Positions 42,278-52,033 of a stretch of DNA of 64,000 bases are shown here, piece after piece; the first letter of the stretch is position 1; every line of letters starts with the position of its first letter. The stretch is from Pseudophaeomoniella oleicola (taxonomy: Eukaryota > Ascomycota > Eurotiomycetes > Phaeomoniellales > Phaeomoniellaceae). The position numbers and the translations under genes were made by a program. The stretch spans positions 175,704 to 239,703 of the forward strand of contig QWDQ01000041.1 in assembly GCA_003868215.1 (NCBI GenBank), written 5' to 3'. The notes under the pieces were generated by a model. It made no database searches. It saw nothing but the letters and a program-made list of their open reading frames with translations, and had not been told where the DNA came from.

Positions 42278-43513
42278 CTAGAGGTGGGCGCGGAGGTCTC
42301 TTGGGTGGCTTCGCTTCATCTTCTTGGAGGAGGTGGAGGAGCCGAGGAGGAGCTCGATGAGGTCGATGATCATGTCGACGAGCTCTTCGACTGTAGACTC
42401 GCCGGATGATGAGCCTGTGCTAGAGCTGGAGCCAGTTGAAGCACCAGATCCAGTCGCGGGGGCCGAACCAGTTGAAGTGCCGGAGCCGCTTGAGGAACTG
42501 GAACCGGTGGCGGCGGGGGGAGCGGAACCGGCAACCTCAGTAGCGCTGGCGCCAGCAGAGGCCGCTGAGGTAACAACGCTTAAGGTAGTGGCACTGGCTG
42601 CGGGAGGAGCATTTCCAGCTGCGCCGGCGGCGGAAGTAGCGATACCAATGGCTGAGGTCAATGTTGGAGCAGAACTGGGGGTGACACTGCTGCACTTCTT
42701 CTTAGTGCTTGTAGCGGCGGCGGAAGAAACAACAGCGACGACTGAAGTAGCGTTACCGTATGGCACAATTGTCGAACTACCAGCCGAGACGGCAGCAACT
42801 GAAGAGGCGCCGGAAGGAACAATAGCGGCAGAGGTGGCGGCTACGGAGCTAGAAGCGCTGCTGACAGCAGCGACAGTAGATGAAGCCACAGCGCTGGAAG
42901 CAGCTGAGCTAGAACCAGCTGAAGAGCTGCCGGATCCAGAGACAGTGAAGTCGATGCAAGATTCGTAAGTCTGGTCAATAGAAGCGGCGTTCCAGTAATG
43001 TTGGATAACACAGGCACCGGCGGTAGCACATTGGGCACCGAGGTCAGTTGGGATAGTGACGGAGAAATTCTCTTGATCACTTTGGGTTGGTCTGGCATTA
43101 TCGGCAAAGTCAGACCATGAGATCAACGGAGATCCAATGGCGGTGTTAGTAGCGGTATCGACGATACTGATGTTCGCAACACCGGCGTGAGGAGCCCGGA
43201 TGTCGAATTTCATGTTGACAACTTGGCCAGGGGTGTAGCTCTGAACATTGGCCGAGTTATCCGCAAACTGGTGGCCAGCACAGAGCCACACATGACAGTT
43301 GGCGGCATTGTATCCTGAACCAGAACCTTCGACCTGGAGTTCGCCTTGGACGTTTCCAGCTGGGTCCGAGGACCTCATGTAGTAAGCCTGTTGACCGCAA
43401 GCGGCTTCCAAGGCACTACCGGCTGGACGAGGGGTAGGGTCGCTGAACAAGCCATGGGCTGCGACCATAGCAGCAAGGTTTGCAGTTGCAAGGGCGAAAG
43501 TGGTGGACTTCAT
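42278..43513 (-). CDS. Secreted LPMO-like (chitin-binding type-4) protein, 411 aa
   Basis: Residues 1-19 form a signal peptide; cleavage after VAA would expose His20 as the first residue of the mature chain (HGLFSDPTPRP), the position of the copper-brace histidine in lytic polysaccharide monooxygenases. The domain (to about residue 205) has the ACGQQAYY, GNVQGELQV, CHVWLCAGHQFADN, FDIRAPHAG, SWSDFADN and TYESCIDF motifs of the fungal LPMO_10/chitin-binding type-4-like group. RAPH and CVIQHYW hold candidate second histidines. Then a ~180-residue Ser/Ala/Gly-rich region, probably O-glycosylated, and an unusual hydrophobic helix followed by a basic end (KKMKRSHPRDLRAHL). No clear GPI signal. A copper enzyme or a copper-binding non-enzyme are both possible. 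Confidence 0.82.
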   Translation of the reverse strand: MKSTTFALATANLAAMVAAHGLFSDPTPRPAGSALEAACGQQAYYMRSSDPAGNVQGELQVEGSGSGYNAANCHVWLCAGHQFADNSANVQSYTPGQVVNMKFDIRAPHAGVANISIVDTATNTAIGSPLISWSDFADNARPTQSDQENFSVTIPTDLGAQCATAGACVIQHYWNAASIDQTYESCIDFTVSGSGSSSAGSSSAASSAVASSTVAAVSSASSSVAATSAAIVPSGASSVAAVSAGSSTIVPYGNATSVVAVVSSAAATSTKKKCSSVTPSSAPTLTSAIGIATSAAGAAGNAPPAASATTLSVVTSAASAGASATEVAGSAPPAATGSSSSSGSGTSTGSAPATGSGASTGSSSSTGSSSGESTVEELVDMIIDLIELLLGSSTSSKKMKRSHPRDLRAHL

Positions 43514-44468
43514 TTTGGCTGAACTGAATGATTGTGATGTAAATTCGAGGTAAAAGTGTTTCTGTACAAAGAGCACGAATACAACCAGCGCTGCTGGGTA
43601 AAGAATGTAAAGTTGGTTAAAGAATGGAACGGTCGTAGACCAAGTGTACACACCAAAGCAAAGAGTGCGATGAATGAAGAGAACATTGTGAAAGCGATAT
43701 CTACGACCTTATATATACCTTGCCGGAGATGAGGGTCGGTGGAACAAGGAACAATGATCGAGCCTCAGGAAAATTGCAAGCATTGCAGAGCAAGCTCGCC
43801 TAAGGCAGACGTCAATGGGTGCTAAGCAGAGATACAACTTCATGTAGGAAACGTTGTTTCAAACAAAGAGCAACCGACGATGGTAGCTGCTGGAATAACG
43901 AGAGTAGTGGGTACTTTTCATATATGAGATGGATCTGGCCTCCGGTGATGGCGTCTAAACAACGAGGGGAGCGTTGCGGTAAGACCCAAAGGCGACGGCC
44001 TTACCTAAAGGAATACTCGGCAGCGCGAGGCGAGGTTTGATCTCATCAAGCGTATACAATGGCGAGATTGGCAGCAACACCGGTGGAGGTTAGTAGGTAA
44101 TAAGTATGAAGGAATTTGGTGCGAGGTTGTTTGGACTTGTTTCATACAAATGATGGTTTCGAACACGGCGAAACGAAACGGCGCAGGGGTCATGAAACCT
44201 GCAGGGCCTTGGCATGGATATGGATATCGACGGGCGTGGTTCTTCACAGCTACCGTATACAATCTTGGCGTTCTGAGATTATTCATTGCTGGTCCGTCAA
44301 AGTGACCGCAGTCCGGAGATCACGTTTCCCCGACCGGAAGATTGGGTGTTGCTAAAGGCAGTTTAGTGTCGCGAACTTTCGGGGTAATTGGGAAGCAAAG
44401 TCTCGAGCTCCCAACAAACCTGAGGTCAACCTCCTCAACCAAGCTCTCACCTGATAATCAACGTCAAA
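43514..44468. other. Shared divergent promoter, LPMO-like gene/pda1
   Basis: No gene seen. The LPMO side has a TATA box; the pda1 side shows none I would call. Confidence 0.45.
43710..43716 (-). promoter_or_regulatory. TATA box of the LPMO-like gene
   Basis: TATATAA on the minus strand, 197 nt upstream of the ATG, consistent with an inducible secreted-protein gene. Confidence 0.5.
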
Positions 44469-45845
44469 ATGCTGTCAAGGACCTTGTGGAGAGGCCCTGC
44501 TAAGCAGGCGCTGTCAAAGCCTCAAGTCTACGGTCTTGCTAGACGCAATGTTACCACCGATGCTGCCTCAGCGCATGCAGAGAATCTTCCAAGTGTACGA
44601 ACTCCTTCACGATTAGCAATTTCTGGCATCAAAGGGTACTGATGATCTTGCAATACAGGAAGACGATGCGCCTTTTGAGGTGAAGCTCTCAGATGAAAGC
44701 TTCGAGACTTATGAGCTCGACCCGCCTTCATATTCCCTCCACACCACCAAGAAGGAGTTGAAGCAAATGTACTACGACATGGTTGCGATAAGGTAAGATC
44801 TGCTCCGTCCTCATCGAGTCGAACAAAGAGAAGCTCACAAGCCACCAGGCGCATGGAAATGGCTGCAGACCGTCTTTACAAGGAGAAGAAAATCAGAGGT
44901 TTCTGCCATCTTTCCACCGGTCAAGAAGCGGTTGCCGTTGGTATTGAGCATGCCATCACAAAGGAAGACCATCTCATTACTGCCTATCGTTGCCACGGTT
45001 TTGCTTTGATGCGTGGTGGAACGGTTAAATCAATTATTGGTGAATTGCTCGGTCGTCGCGAGGGTATTGCCTATGGCAAGGGTGGTTCTATGCACATGTT
45101 CGCCAAGGGTTTCTACGGCGGTAATGGTATCGTCGGTGCTCAGGTGCCTGTTGGTGCTGGTATTGCCTTTGCCAATCAATACTTGGACAACAAGAACACC
45201 ACGCTCGCCTTATATGGTGACGGCGCCAGTAACCAGGGACAGGTCTTCGAAGCATTTAACATGGCCAAGCTGTGGGGACTTCCTGTTATTTTCGGCTGTG
45301 AGAACAACAAGTATGGTATGGGTACCTCTGCAGCCCGATCGTCTGCTTTGACGGATTACTACAAACGTGGACAATACATCCCTGGTCTGAAGATTAACGG
45401 CATGGACATTCTTGCAGTCAAGGCTGCTGTCGAATATGGCAAGGAATATACTGCAAGCGGCAAAGGACCTCTCGTTTACGAATTCGTCACCTACCGTTAT
45501 GGTGGTCATTCCATGTCCGATCCTGGTACTACATACCGTACCCGTGAAGAGATCCAACGTATGCGCTCGACCAATGACCCAATTGCAGGATTGAAGCAGA
45601 AACTCCTCGACTGGGGTGTCACCAGTGAGGACGAGCTGAAGAAAATTGACAAGGAGGCTAGAAGCAAGGTGGACGCCGAGGTTGAAGAAGCTGAGAATAT
45701 GGATGTACCAGATGCCACGCCAGAAGTTCTCTACGAGGACATTTACGTCAGAGGTAGTGAACCACGCTATCTCAGAGGCAGGACGCTTGATGAGACCTTT
45801 TACTATCCTCAAGACAAACCTATCGAGATCCGCAAGGTTACCTAA
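44469..45845 (+). CDS. pda1: Pyruvate dehydrogenase E1 component subunit alpha, mitochondrial, 418 aa
   Basis: Thiamine-diphosphate enzyme of the pyruvate dehydrogenase complex in the mitochondrial matrix. Exons 44469-44594, 44659-44792 and 44849-45845; introns of 64 and 56 nt. The spliced joins give ENLPS-EDDAPFEVKL and MVAIR-RMEMAADRLYKEK. The basic N-terminus (MLSRTLWRGPAKQAL) is a mitochondrial presequence. The TPP-binding motif runs from GDGASNQGQVFEAFNMAKLW to CENN; the phosphorylation loop is RYGGHSMSDPGTTYRTREE. Length fits the family. Neighbours are not functionally linked, although the next gene is also mitochondrial. Confidence 0.97.
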
Positions 45846-46340
45846 ACGCGTGCCGTTGGTGTACAGGATGTGGTGAGGGGAGACGGGATCTGGTAGAGTG
45901 GTGACAAGATCATATCGTAGGTATGATTCATTCGTGTCTCCTGTCGGATCCTTTTCTGGCATTGAGGCATGAGTGGTTTAATTATAGTACAATATTACGT
46001 TCCGTCATTTAGTGATAGGGAGCTTTTATGGTTCCCTTTTAGCACATCATGGTCTGAAGTATCTTCCAACATACCATGTATCATTAATGGTGCGTCTCGC
46101 TAGGAGTGTGAGGGTTGAGCTCTTCGAAGATAATATAATCTCGCTCGTCGGGTGCTGTAACAGCCTCAATGTGTATGGGGCTCCTTCTCAGCGAAAGCCG
46201 CGGAGGCACTATTCCGTTTTTGATCATGAACTTTCTCGGACCAAATCTTTCCAACCCAGCAGCTACAGGTTCACGACCACGATCAGTCTCTCAACAAATA
46301 CACCCTCTCAAGTGATCTATTTCATTGCTATCGGCCAAAC
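45846..46340. other. Intergenic stretch between pda1 and the mitochondrial L7/L12 gene
   Basis: 495 nt with the pda1 3' region and the next promoter. Nothing else recognised. Confidence 0.4.
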
Positions 46341-47129
46341 ATGTCGTTCTCAACACAGCCGACGGCCAATTGCTGCCGCTTTGTCCTTCGATCTTCATCC
46401 ACAACCCAAGCGGCACGATCAATTCGATTCGCTTCATCACAAGCCTATCTTTCATCGAGACGGAGAAGCCCAGCATACAAAGTACACCAGAGGAGATGGC
46501 AAAGTACGGATGCTTCTGCGGCTCCCTCGAGTCCAAAGATTGCTGCCATCGTTGACCAAATAAGTCAATTGACTCTTTTGGAAACTGCGGATTTGGTCGC
46601 AAGCTTGAAGGTACGGGTAACCTGCTCATACTTAGGCATATGCCTCGCGCGTTGTTCTAGAGGTGTATGAACCAATAGACGTGCTGCGAGATGTCGTCTC
46701 TGGAATTTGTTTGTTAGACTGTCCTGGATGGCTTGGGCAAGATGCGCCACTTGTTGACTTCTTCAAGAGAAAGAATATACTGACATTTCCTGCTTCTAGT
46801 CACGGCTGAACATACCAGACATGCCTGTCTTTTCTCCATCAGCTGCTGGGGCCCCAGCCGCTGCCGCTCCAGCAGCCGAAGAAGCTGAGGAAGCAGCACC
46901 AGCGCCTGCAGAAAAGACCTTATTCACGTTGAAGCTCAAGTCATTTGAAGCTGCAGCAAAACCTAAGGTCATCAAGGAAGTCAAATCTATGCTTGGATTG
47001 AGTTTGGTCGACAGCAAAAAGTTCGTTGAGAGTGCGCCGAAGGTCCTCAAAGAAAGTGTACCAAAGGAGGAGGCTGAAAAGATCGTGGCAACCTTGAAGG
47101 CAATTGGTGGAGTGGTGGAAATGGAATAG
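46341..47129 (+). CDS. Mitochondrial large-subunit ribosomal protein L7/L12 (bL12m), 199 aa
   Basis: Stalk protein of the mitochondrial ribosome that recruits translation factors. Exons 46341-46610 and 46800-47129; the 189-nt intron (GTACGG donor, TACTGAC branch near 46779, TTCTAG) is the longest coding intron found here and joins ADLVASLK-SRLNIPDMPVF in phase 0. Residues 1-55 are Ser/Arg-rich without acids, a mitochondrial presequence. Then the dimerisation helices (IAAIVDQISQLTLLETADLV), an Ala/Pro/Glu hinge, and the C-terminal domain (EKTLFTLKLKSFEAAAKPKV, then KEVKSMLGLSLVDSKKFVES). The start is the first ATG of the frame. Confidence 0.95.
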
Positions 47130-47717
47130 ACACCCATCATGAGTCCTATTCACACTCCAGAGGCTGCATTTACAAAAGAGTGAGCGTCGCCGTCCTATTG
47201 GCATTCCCAGAGCCAGGATGCCGTACAGAAGGAGTGTTTGCAGCGACGATTTGTTCAGCATGTACATTATCTGGTAACTACGAGACCAATCGAATAGTCC
47301 CTCAACAATGTTTATTAACCTCAAAGGATCTCTCAAACATGACCTACTGACACGGGGCATTGTCCTGAGAAGCACGATATCGTTGGGAGCATCAGACCTG
47401 TTCTTAAAATACCCGAATAATTACTATGTTGTAGAACAATGTGCTGTGCACTCGTCAATAAAACAGATGAGCACGCCAAACTCCTGTACAATCATACGGA
47501 TTCTCAAAAATCCAAGTGTAATGACTCACTATCTCGGATCTCAGAGACTGTAATTAGTTCTTGCTGATGTTGTAATTGCATCCCGAAAGTTGCTGCGGTA
47601 GCTGTCCGCCGCCACGAACCTCAACTCCAAAAACGCGCACCCGCGAACGAAATATTTCTAGAATAGGAACTCCAAACCTGAACACATGCGAAAAGGCACT
47701 TCAGCAGCCAACTGATC
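47130..47717. other. Intergenic stretch upstream of cct8
   Basis: 588 nt, no gene seen. The last 100 nt hold the cct8 leader. Confidence 0.4.
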
Positions 47718-49533
47718 ATGTCGCTCTCAATACCTCAAGCATCGCAAGCTGGGCTCTTCAAGCCTGGCTATACTAGGTACGGTGACTTCCCGTTTTCCTT
47801 TCTCAAAGTGCGTTCTAACAATGCGATTCTAGCTACGACGCCGAAGATGGAGCCGTTATTCGCAATATCGACGCATGTCGCACTATTGCACAGACCGTCC
47901 AGACGTCACTTGGCCCTTATGGACGGAATAAAATCGTCATCAATCACTTACAGAAGATGATACTTACATCTGATGCTGCTACAATCCTCCGTGAGCTCGA
48001 TGTTGTGCACCCCGCAGCAAAGCTTCTGGTTATGGCCAGTCAGCAGCAGGAAGCTGAAATGGGCGACGGCACGAACATGGTCATGATTTTAGCGGGCGAG
48101 TTGCTCAAGAAAGCTGAGGAGCTTATAAGGATGGGTTTGAAGACCAGTGATATCGTATCGGGTTACGAGAAGGCACAAGCTGTTGCTCTAAACTACCTCG
48201 AAGGTCAGCTTTCCTTTTTTGATGTGACGCATTGAAGGACTAACAATTGTCAGAACTGGAAGTTGACCGTTTGAGTGACATGAGATCAAAAGATGACTTG
48301 TGCAAGGCGCTGCGAACTGTGGTCGCTGCTAAGCAGGCTGGCGTTGAAGATACTGTCGCTTCGCTCGTAGCAGATGCAGTCTTAGCAGTCCTTCCAAAGA
48401 TTCCCTCAAACTTCAATGTGGACAATATTCGGGTCGTCAAGATTATGGGCGGCAGTCTCGATCAGTCACGGGTGATAAAAGGAATGGTTTTTGGTCGTGA
48501 ACCTGATGGCAATATCAAGAAGGTGCAGAAGGCCAAGGTTGGTGTATTCTCTTGTCCAATCGACACTTCGCAGACAGAGACAAAGGGTACAGTGTTGCTC
48601 AAGAATGCCAAGGAGATGCTTGATTTCACGCACGGGGAGGAGAACCAGCTCGAGGCGGCGATCAAGGAATTGTACGATTCGGGTCTGAGGGTGGTCGTTG
48701 CTGGAGCTACCGTCGGCGAGCTGGCTCTACATTATCTGAACCGCTTCGGCATTCTCGTCATTAAGGTCCTTTCTAAATTTGAGCTCCGAAGGCTTTGCAG
48801 AGTGGTAGGAGCATCGCCACTTGCCAGACTCGGTGCCCCGATGCCAGACGAAATGGGAACCATCGACGTTGTAGAGACCACTGAAATTGGTGGAGACAGA
48901 GTCACTGTTTTCAGACAAGAGGACGCCTCAGCGGTGACGAGAACAGCGACTATTGTTCTGAGGGGTGCTACGCAGAACCATCTTGACGACATCGAGAGAG
49001 CGATCGATGATGGTGTTAACGTCGTCAAGGCCATCACCAAGGATCCACGATTGGTCCCTGGTGCCGGTGCTACAGAAATGCAACTTATCGAAAGAATATC
49101 GGCATTCGCAGATAAGACGCCAGGGCTACCTCAACATGCCATCAGGAAGTATGCCGAGGCTTTCGAGGTCATTCCAAGAACACTGGCGGAAAGTGCTGGC
49201 TTGGATGCAACAGAAGTCCTTGCAAGATTATATACCTCACATAGCCAGGGAAAGAAAGATGCGGCTTCAGGATCCGACTCAGAGGACGGCTCCGATGACT
49301 CGGAAGAGGATCCATACTGGACTGCAGGCGTGGATCTCGAATCATCCGATAATACCGGTGTTTTGGATACTCTTGATGAGGGCATTCTGGATCTTATGGT
49401 ATCAAAGAGCTGGGCCATCAAACTTGCAACGGAGTCTGCACGAACAGTGTTGAGCGTTGACCAGATTATCGTCGCGAGACAAGCTGGTGGGCCCAAGCCT
49501 CCTGGCCAGAACCCCAACTGGGATGAAGACTAA
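47718..49533 (+). CDS. cct8: T-complex protein 1 subunit theta (Cct8), 569 aa
   Basis: Subunit of the cytosolic chaperonin TRiC/CCT that folds actin and tubulin. Exons 47718-47776, 47833-48203 and 48254-49533; introns of 56 nt (GTTCTAACA branch) and 50 nt (GACTAAC branch). Joins give FKPGYT-SYDAEDGAVIRNIDAC and ALNYLE-ELEVDRLSDM. Group II chaperonin motifs: TSLGPYGRNKIVINH, LTSDAATILRELDV, EMGDGTNMVMILAGELL, RGATQNHLDDIERAIDDG, LVPGAGATEMQL and the closing VDQIIVARQAGGPKPP. An acidic insertion (about residues 474-496, SGSDSEDGSDDSEED) sits where other Cct8 proteins have a short loop before the GVD motif. Otherwise normal in length and order. Confidence 0.96.
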
Positions 49534-49724
49534 AAGCGTTCACATAACGAATAAAAATAATGCTCAAGTGTTTTAATTAGACAATACATGGCATCAAGTG
49601 TCCCATTCATAGCTCGTAAAACTTTTCTGGTGGTACATTCCTCCTGGGTATCATGAAAACGTTGCTCAACGCCGAAATCATGCATGCAACTTTCTTTCCC
49701 TCCGCCTGAGCTCAACACGAACAA

Positions 49725-50567
49725 TCAGACGATAGCATAATTGCTAGCCTGCCTTCTCTCAGCGGCCTCTTCTCCGTACATGACCAAATCATCGATACCA
49801 GCATCGCTGCCCTCATCCCACATCTTGTCCAATTCCTCCAAGTCTTGGGCGCCGACCGCCCAGACACTTTCACGTAACCGCTTGTTCCGCTCTCGGTCCT
49901 CTTCTATCCTCTGCTCGATGACTCGCTTGTCGACCCGGATGATGCCGTTGGGGGGCTTCGTGCCGTTTTGTTGTTGTTGTTGTTGTTGTTGACCTCCTGG
50001 TGGCTGTCGTGGCGTTACTCCTGCCATTTCGACATCGCCTCCTGCTCCTCCCCCTACTCCTCCAGCGACCTCCCCTTGGTGGCCGCCTTCGATTGTCACA
50101 TCGTCGCCCATGACGTCCTCTCCCAAGAGGTGCTCCGGACGTGTATCTCTCCCTTTCAAGCCTTCTTCTAATCCCTCGACCTGTTCCGTGCTGAGGACGG
50201 ATCTGCCCTTCAATCCTGACAGCACTGCCCGTACCACCTTGACATTTGCCGCACCACTGCCATCTTTCGGTGCGACGGCATCCACTATCCTGTCGATGTC
50301 CCGCGCGATCATCGTGACATACATCTGGTGTCCGTCTTTTGTAGGTCGGCCGGCCAAGTCACAGAGATGCTCTAGAAAGTACATTATGTTGGCTCGGTTG
50401 TTCATGTTGTTGCGTTCAAGTTGCTCGATGATGCAAGAATGGAGGTCCTCGTCTTGGTCTCGATGTTTCAGAGCGTAGTGAGCGCATTTCAGAGAGGAGG
50501 TAGTAGACGCTGAGAGGTGCTGTAGCTGAGTGGTAAAGCGCATACGAACCTCGAACGGGTCGGCCAT
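49725..50567 (-). CDS. ctk3: CTD kinase subunit gamma (Ctk3), 280 aa
   Basis: Third subunit of the CTDK-I complex (with Ctk1 kinase and Ctk2 cyclin) that phosphorylates the RNA polymerase II C-terminal domain at Ser2. Single exon. The N-terminal CID-like domain covers about residues 1-130 (FEVRMRFTTQLQHLSAS, KCAHYALKHRDQDEDLHSCI, NIMYFLEHLCDL). A Gly/Gln-rich linker with eight glutamines follows (a TTG run on the plus strand, 49968-49991). The C-terminal CTK3_C helix (RVDKRVIEQRIEEDRERNKR, then DLEELDKMWDEGSD) completes the family pattern. ATG 50567 is preceded by GCC. Divergent from the proline gene, convergent with cct8. Confidence 0.93.
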   Translation of the reverse strand: MADPFEVRMRFTTQLQHLSASTTSSLKCAHYALKHRDQDEDLHSCIIEQLERNNMNNRANIMYFLEHLCDLAGRPTKDGHQMYVTMIARDIDRIVDAVAPKDGSGAANVKVVRAVLSGLKGRSVLSTEQVEGLEEGLKGRDTRPEHLLGEDVMGDDVTIEGGHQGEVAGGVGGGAGGDVEMAGVTPRQPPGGQQQQQQQQNGTKPPNGIIRVDKRVIEQRIEEDRERNKRLRESVWAVGAQDLEELDKMWDEGSDAGIDDLVMYGEEAAERRQASNYAIV

Positions 50568-50962
50568 GGCTGCACAGGCTGTAGGGGTGGTCTCAAGAGT
50601 TAAGTAATTCTTCCTCGACTATACACCTTGATCTCAATTGGAAAATAATTGGGAGGCTTCACGCCAGTCCTTCGCTTAGAGAGATAAAGTCGCTTTAAAT
50701 GTTCGCAGTCGAAAGAGCATGGTTTGCTAAATACAAGATCAGCGGAAGTGGTTGCCAGCGGAGATCTCCTCTCGATCTCGAAATAATTTATGCCACTTCG
50801 AACTCGGGGGAAGAAGCTTCGCGGCGCGAAACGTTGAGTACGCATTTGAGAAAAGGAAAAGGACACAGAGACCCTCACAGGATCCTACTTTAAATACAAT
50901 TTACGTCTATTAGTGAAGTCCCAGCCTTGACGCCTGAAATCAGACCAGCAACCCCGCAAGCG
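50568..50962. other. Shared divergent promoter, ctk3/P5C reductase
   Basis: 395 nt between two divergent starts. Nothing further recognised. Confidence 0.45.
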
Positions 50963-52033
50963 ATGGCCGCGCCGACTGTGGGCGCAGACGGCGAGAACCC
51001 AATGGGTCATTCGAAAGAGACAACAATGTGCTTTTTAGGCTGTGGTATGTTATAACAGACAATCATGAGCGGGGGCAAGAGGAAGTTCTAACCTCCAAGA
51101 CCAGGCTCTTTAGGCCTTGCGATACTCAGCGGTATCTTGGACAACCTCGCAAGCTCAGGCCCCTCCTCTACCTCCGAGGATACTCCCTCGGAGAGCTCTT
51201 CCCCATCATCGCTACAGCCTACGAGATTCATTGCCTGCGTCAGAAGTCCCTCGTCGGCTCAGAGAATTACAGCGACCATCCCCCAACTACCTCAGCATCC
51301 TGTCTCGGTCGTGCAGAATGACAACGTCTCCGCGGTCGCCGCATCCTCTATCATCCTGTTGGGCTGCAAGCCTTACATGGTCAACGACATCCTCGGCGTG
51401 CCCGGCATGCGAGAAGCGCTCGCGGGGAAACTGCTCATCTCGATCCTCGCCGGCGTCACCGTCGACCAGATCGAAATGGTCCTCTACGGGTCCGCGACGA
51501 CGGACGTCGCACAGATCCAACGCGAACACCGCTGCAGAATCGTGCGCGCCATGCCCAACACCGCCGCCATCCTGCGCGAATCCATGACCGTCATCGGCAC
51601 CTCGACCCCCCCTCTCACCCCTTCCCAATCCACCGTGACGACCTGGATCTTCACCGCCGTCGGCCGCGTCACCCACCTCGCCCCCTCCCTCATGGACGTC
51701 AGCACCTCCCTCTGCGGCTCCAGCCCCGCCTTCATCGCGCTCATGCTCGACGCCCTCGCCGACGGCGCCGTCGCCATGGGCCTCCCCCGCGCCGACGCCC
51801 AACTCATGTCCGCCCAGGCCATGCGCGGCGCCTCGGCCATGGTGCTCAACGGCGAACACCCGGCCCTCGTGCGCGACAAGATCTGCACGCCCGGCGGGTG
51901 CACGATCGGAGGTATGCTCGTGCTCGAAGAGGCGGGCGTGCGTGGGTCGATCGCGAAGAGCGTCCGGGAAGCTACCGTCGTGGCGGGGTTGTTGGGGACC
52001 GGAGCAAAAGGCGTCAACGGGACGAGACATTAA
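50963..52033 (+). CDS. Pyrroline-5-carboxylate reductase, 336 aa
   Basis: Last step of proline synthesis, reducing pyrroline-5-carboxylate with NAD(P)H. Exons 50963-51044 and 51105-52033; the 60-nt intron (GTATGT, TTCTAACC branch, CCAG) restores CFLGCG-SLGLAILSGIL, the Rossmann motif. A Ser/Pro-rich insertion (about 42-62) follows the first strand. Later motifs: SIIILLGCKPYMV, LLISILAGVTVDQIE, RAMPNTAAILRESMTVI and the dimerisation domain SLCGSSPAFIALMLDALADG to the CTPGG loop. Equivalent to yeast Pro3. Exon 2 is clearly more GC-rich than its neighbours, with C or G at most third positions, which leaves long false frames open on both strands. Confidence 0.95.

Noticed and set aside
42324-42968. 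214-codon Ala/Glu-rich plus-strand frame
   Set aside because: Antisense shadow of the Ser/Ala-rich stalk of the LPMO-like gene.
46012-46563. 183-codon frame upstream of and over the mitochondrial L7/L12 gene
   Set aside because: Non-ATG start and a different frame from the clear presequence and ribosomal protein.
51287-52030. 247-codon Gly/Asp/His-rich minus-strand frame
   Set aside because: Antisense shadow kept open by the GC-rich third positions of the P5C reductase gene.
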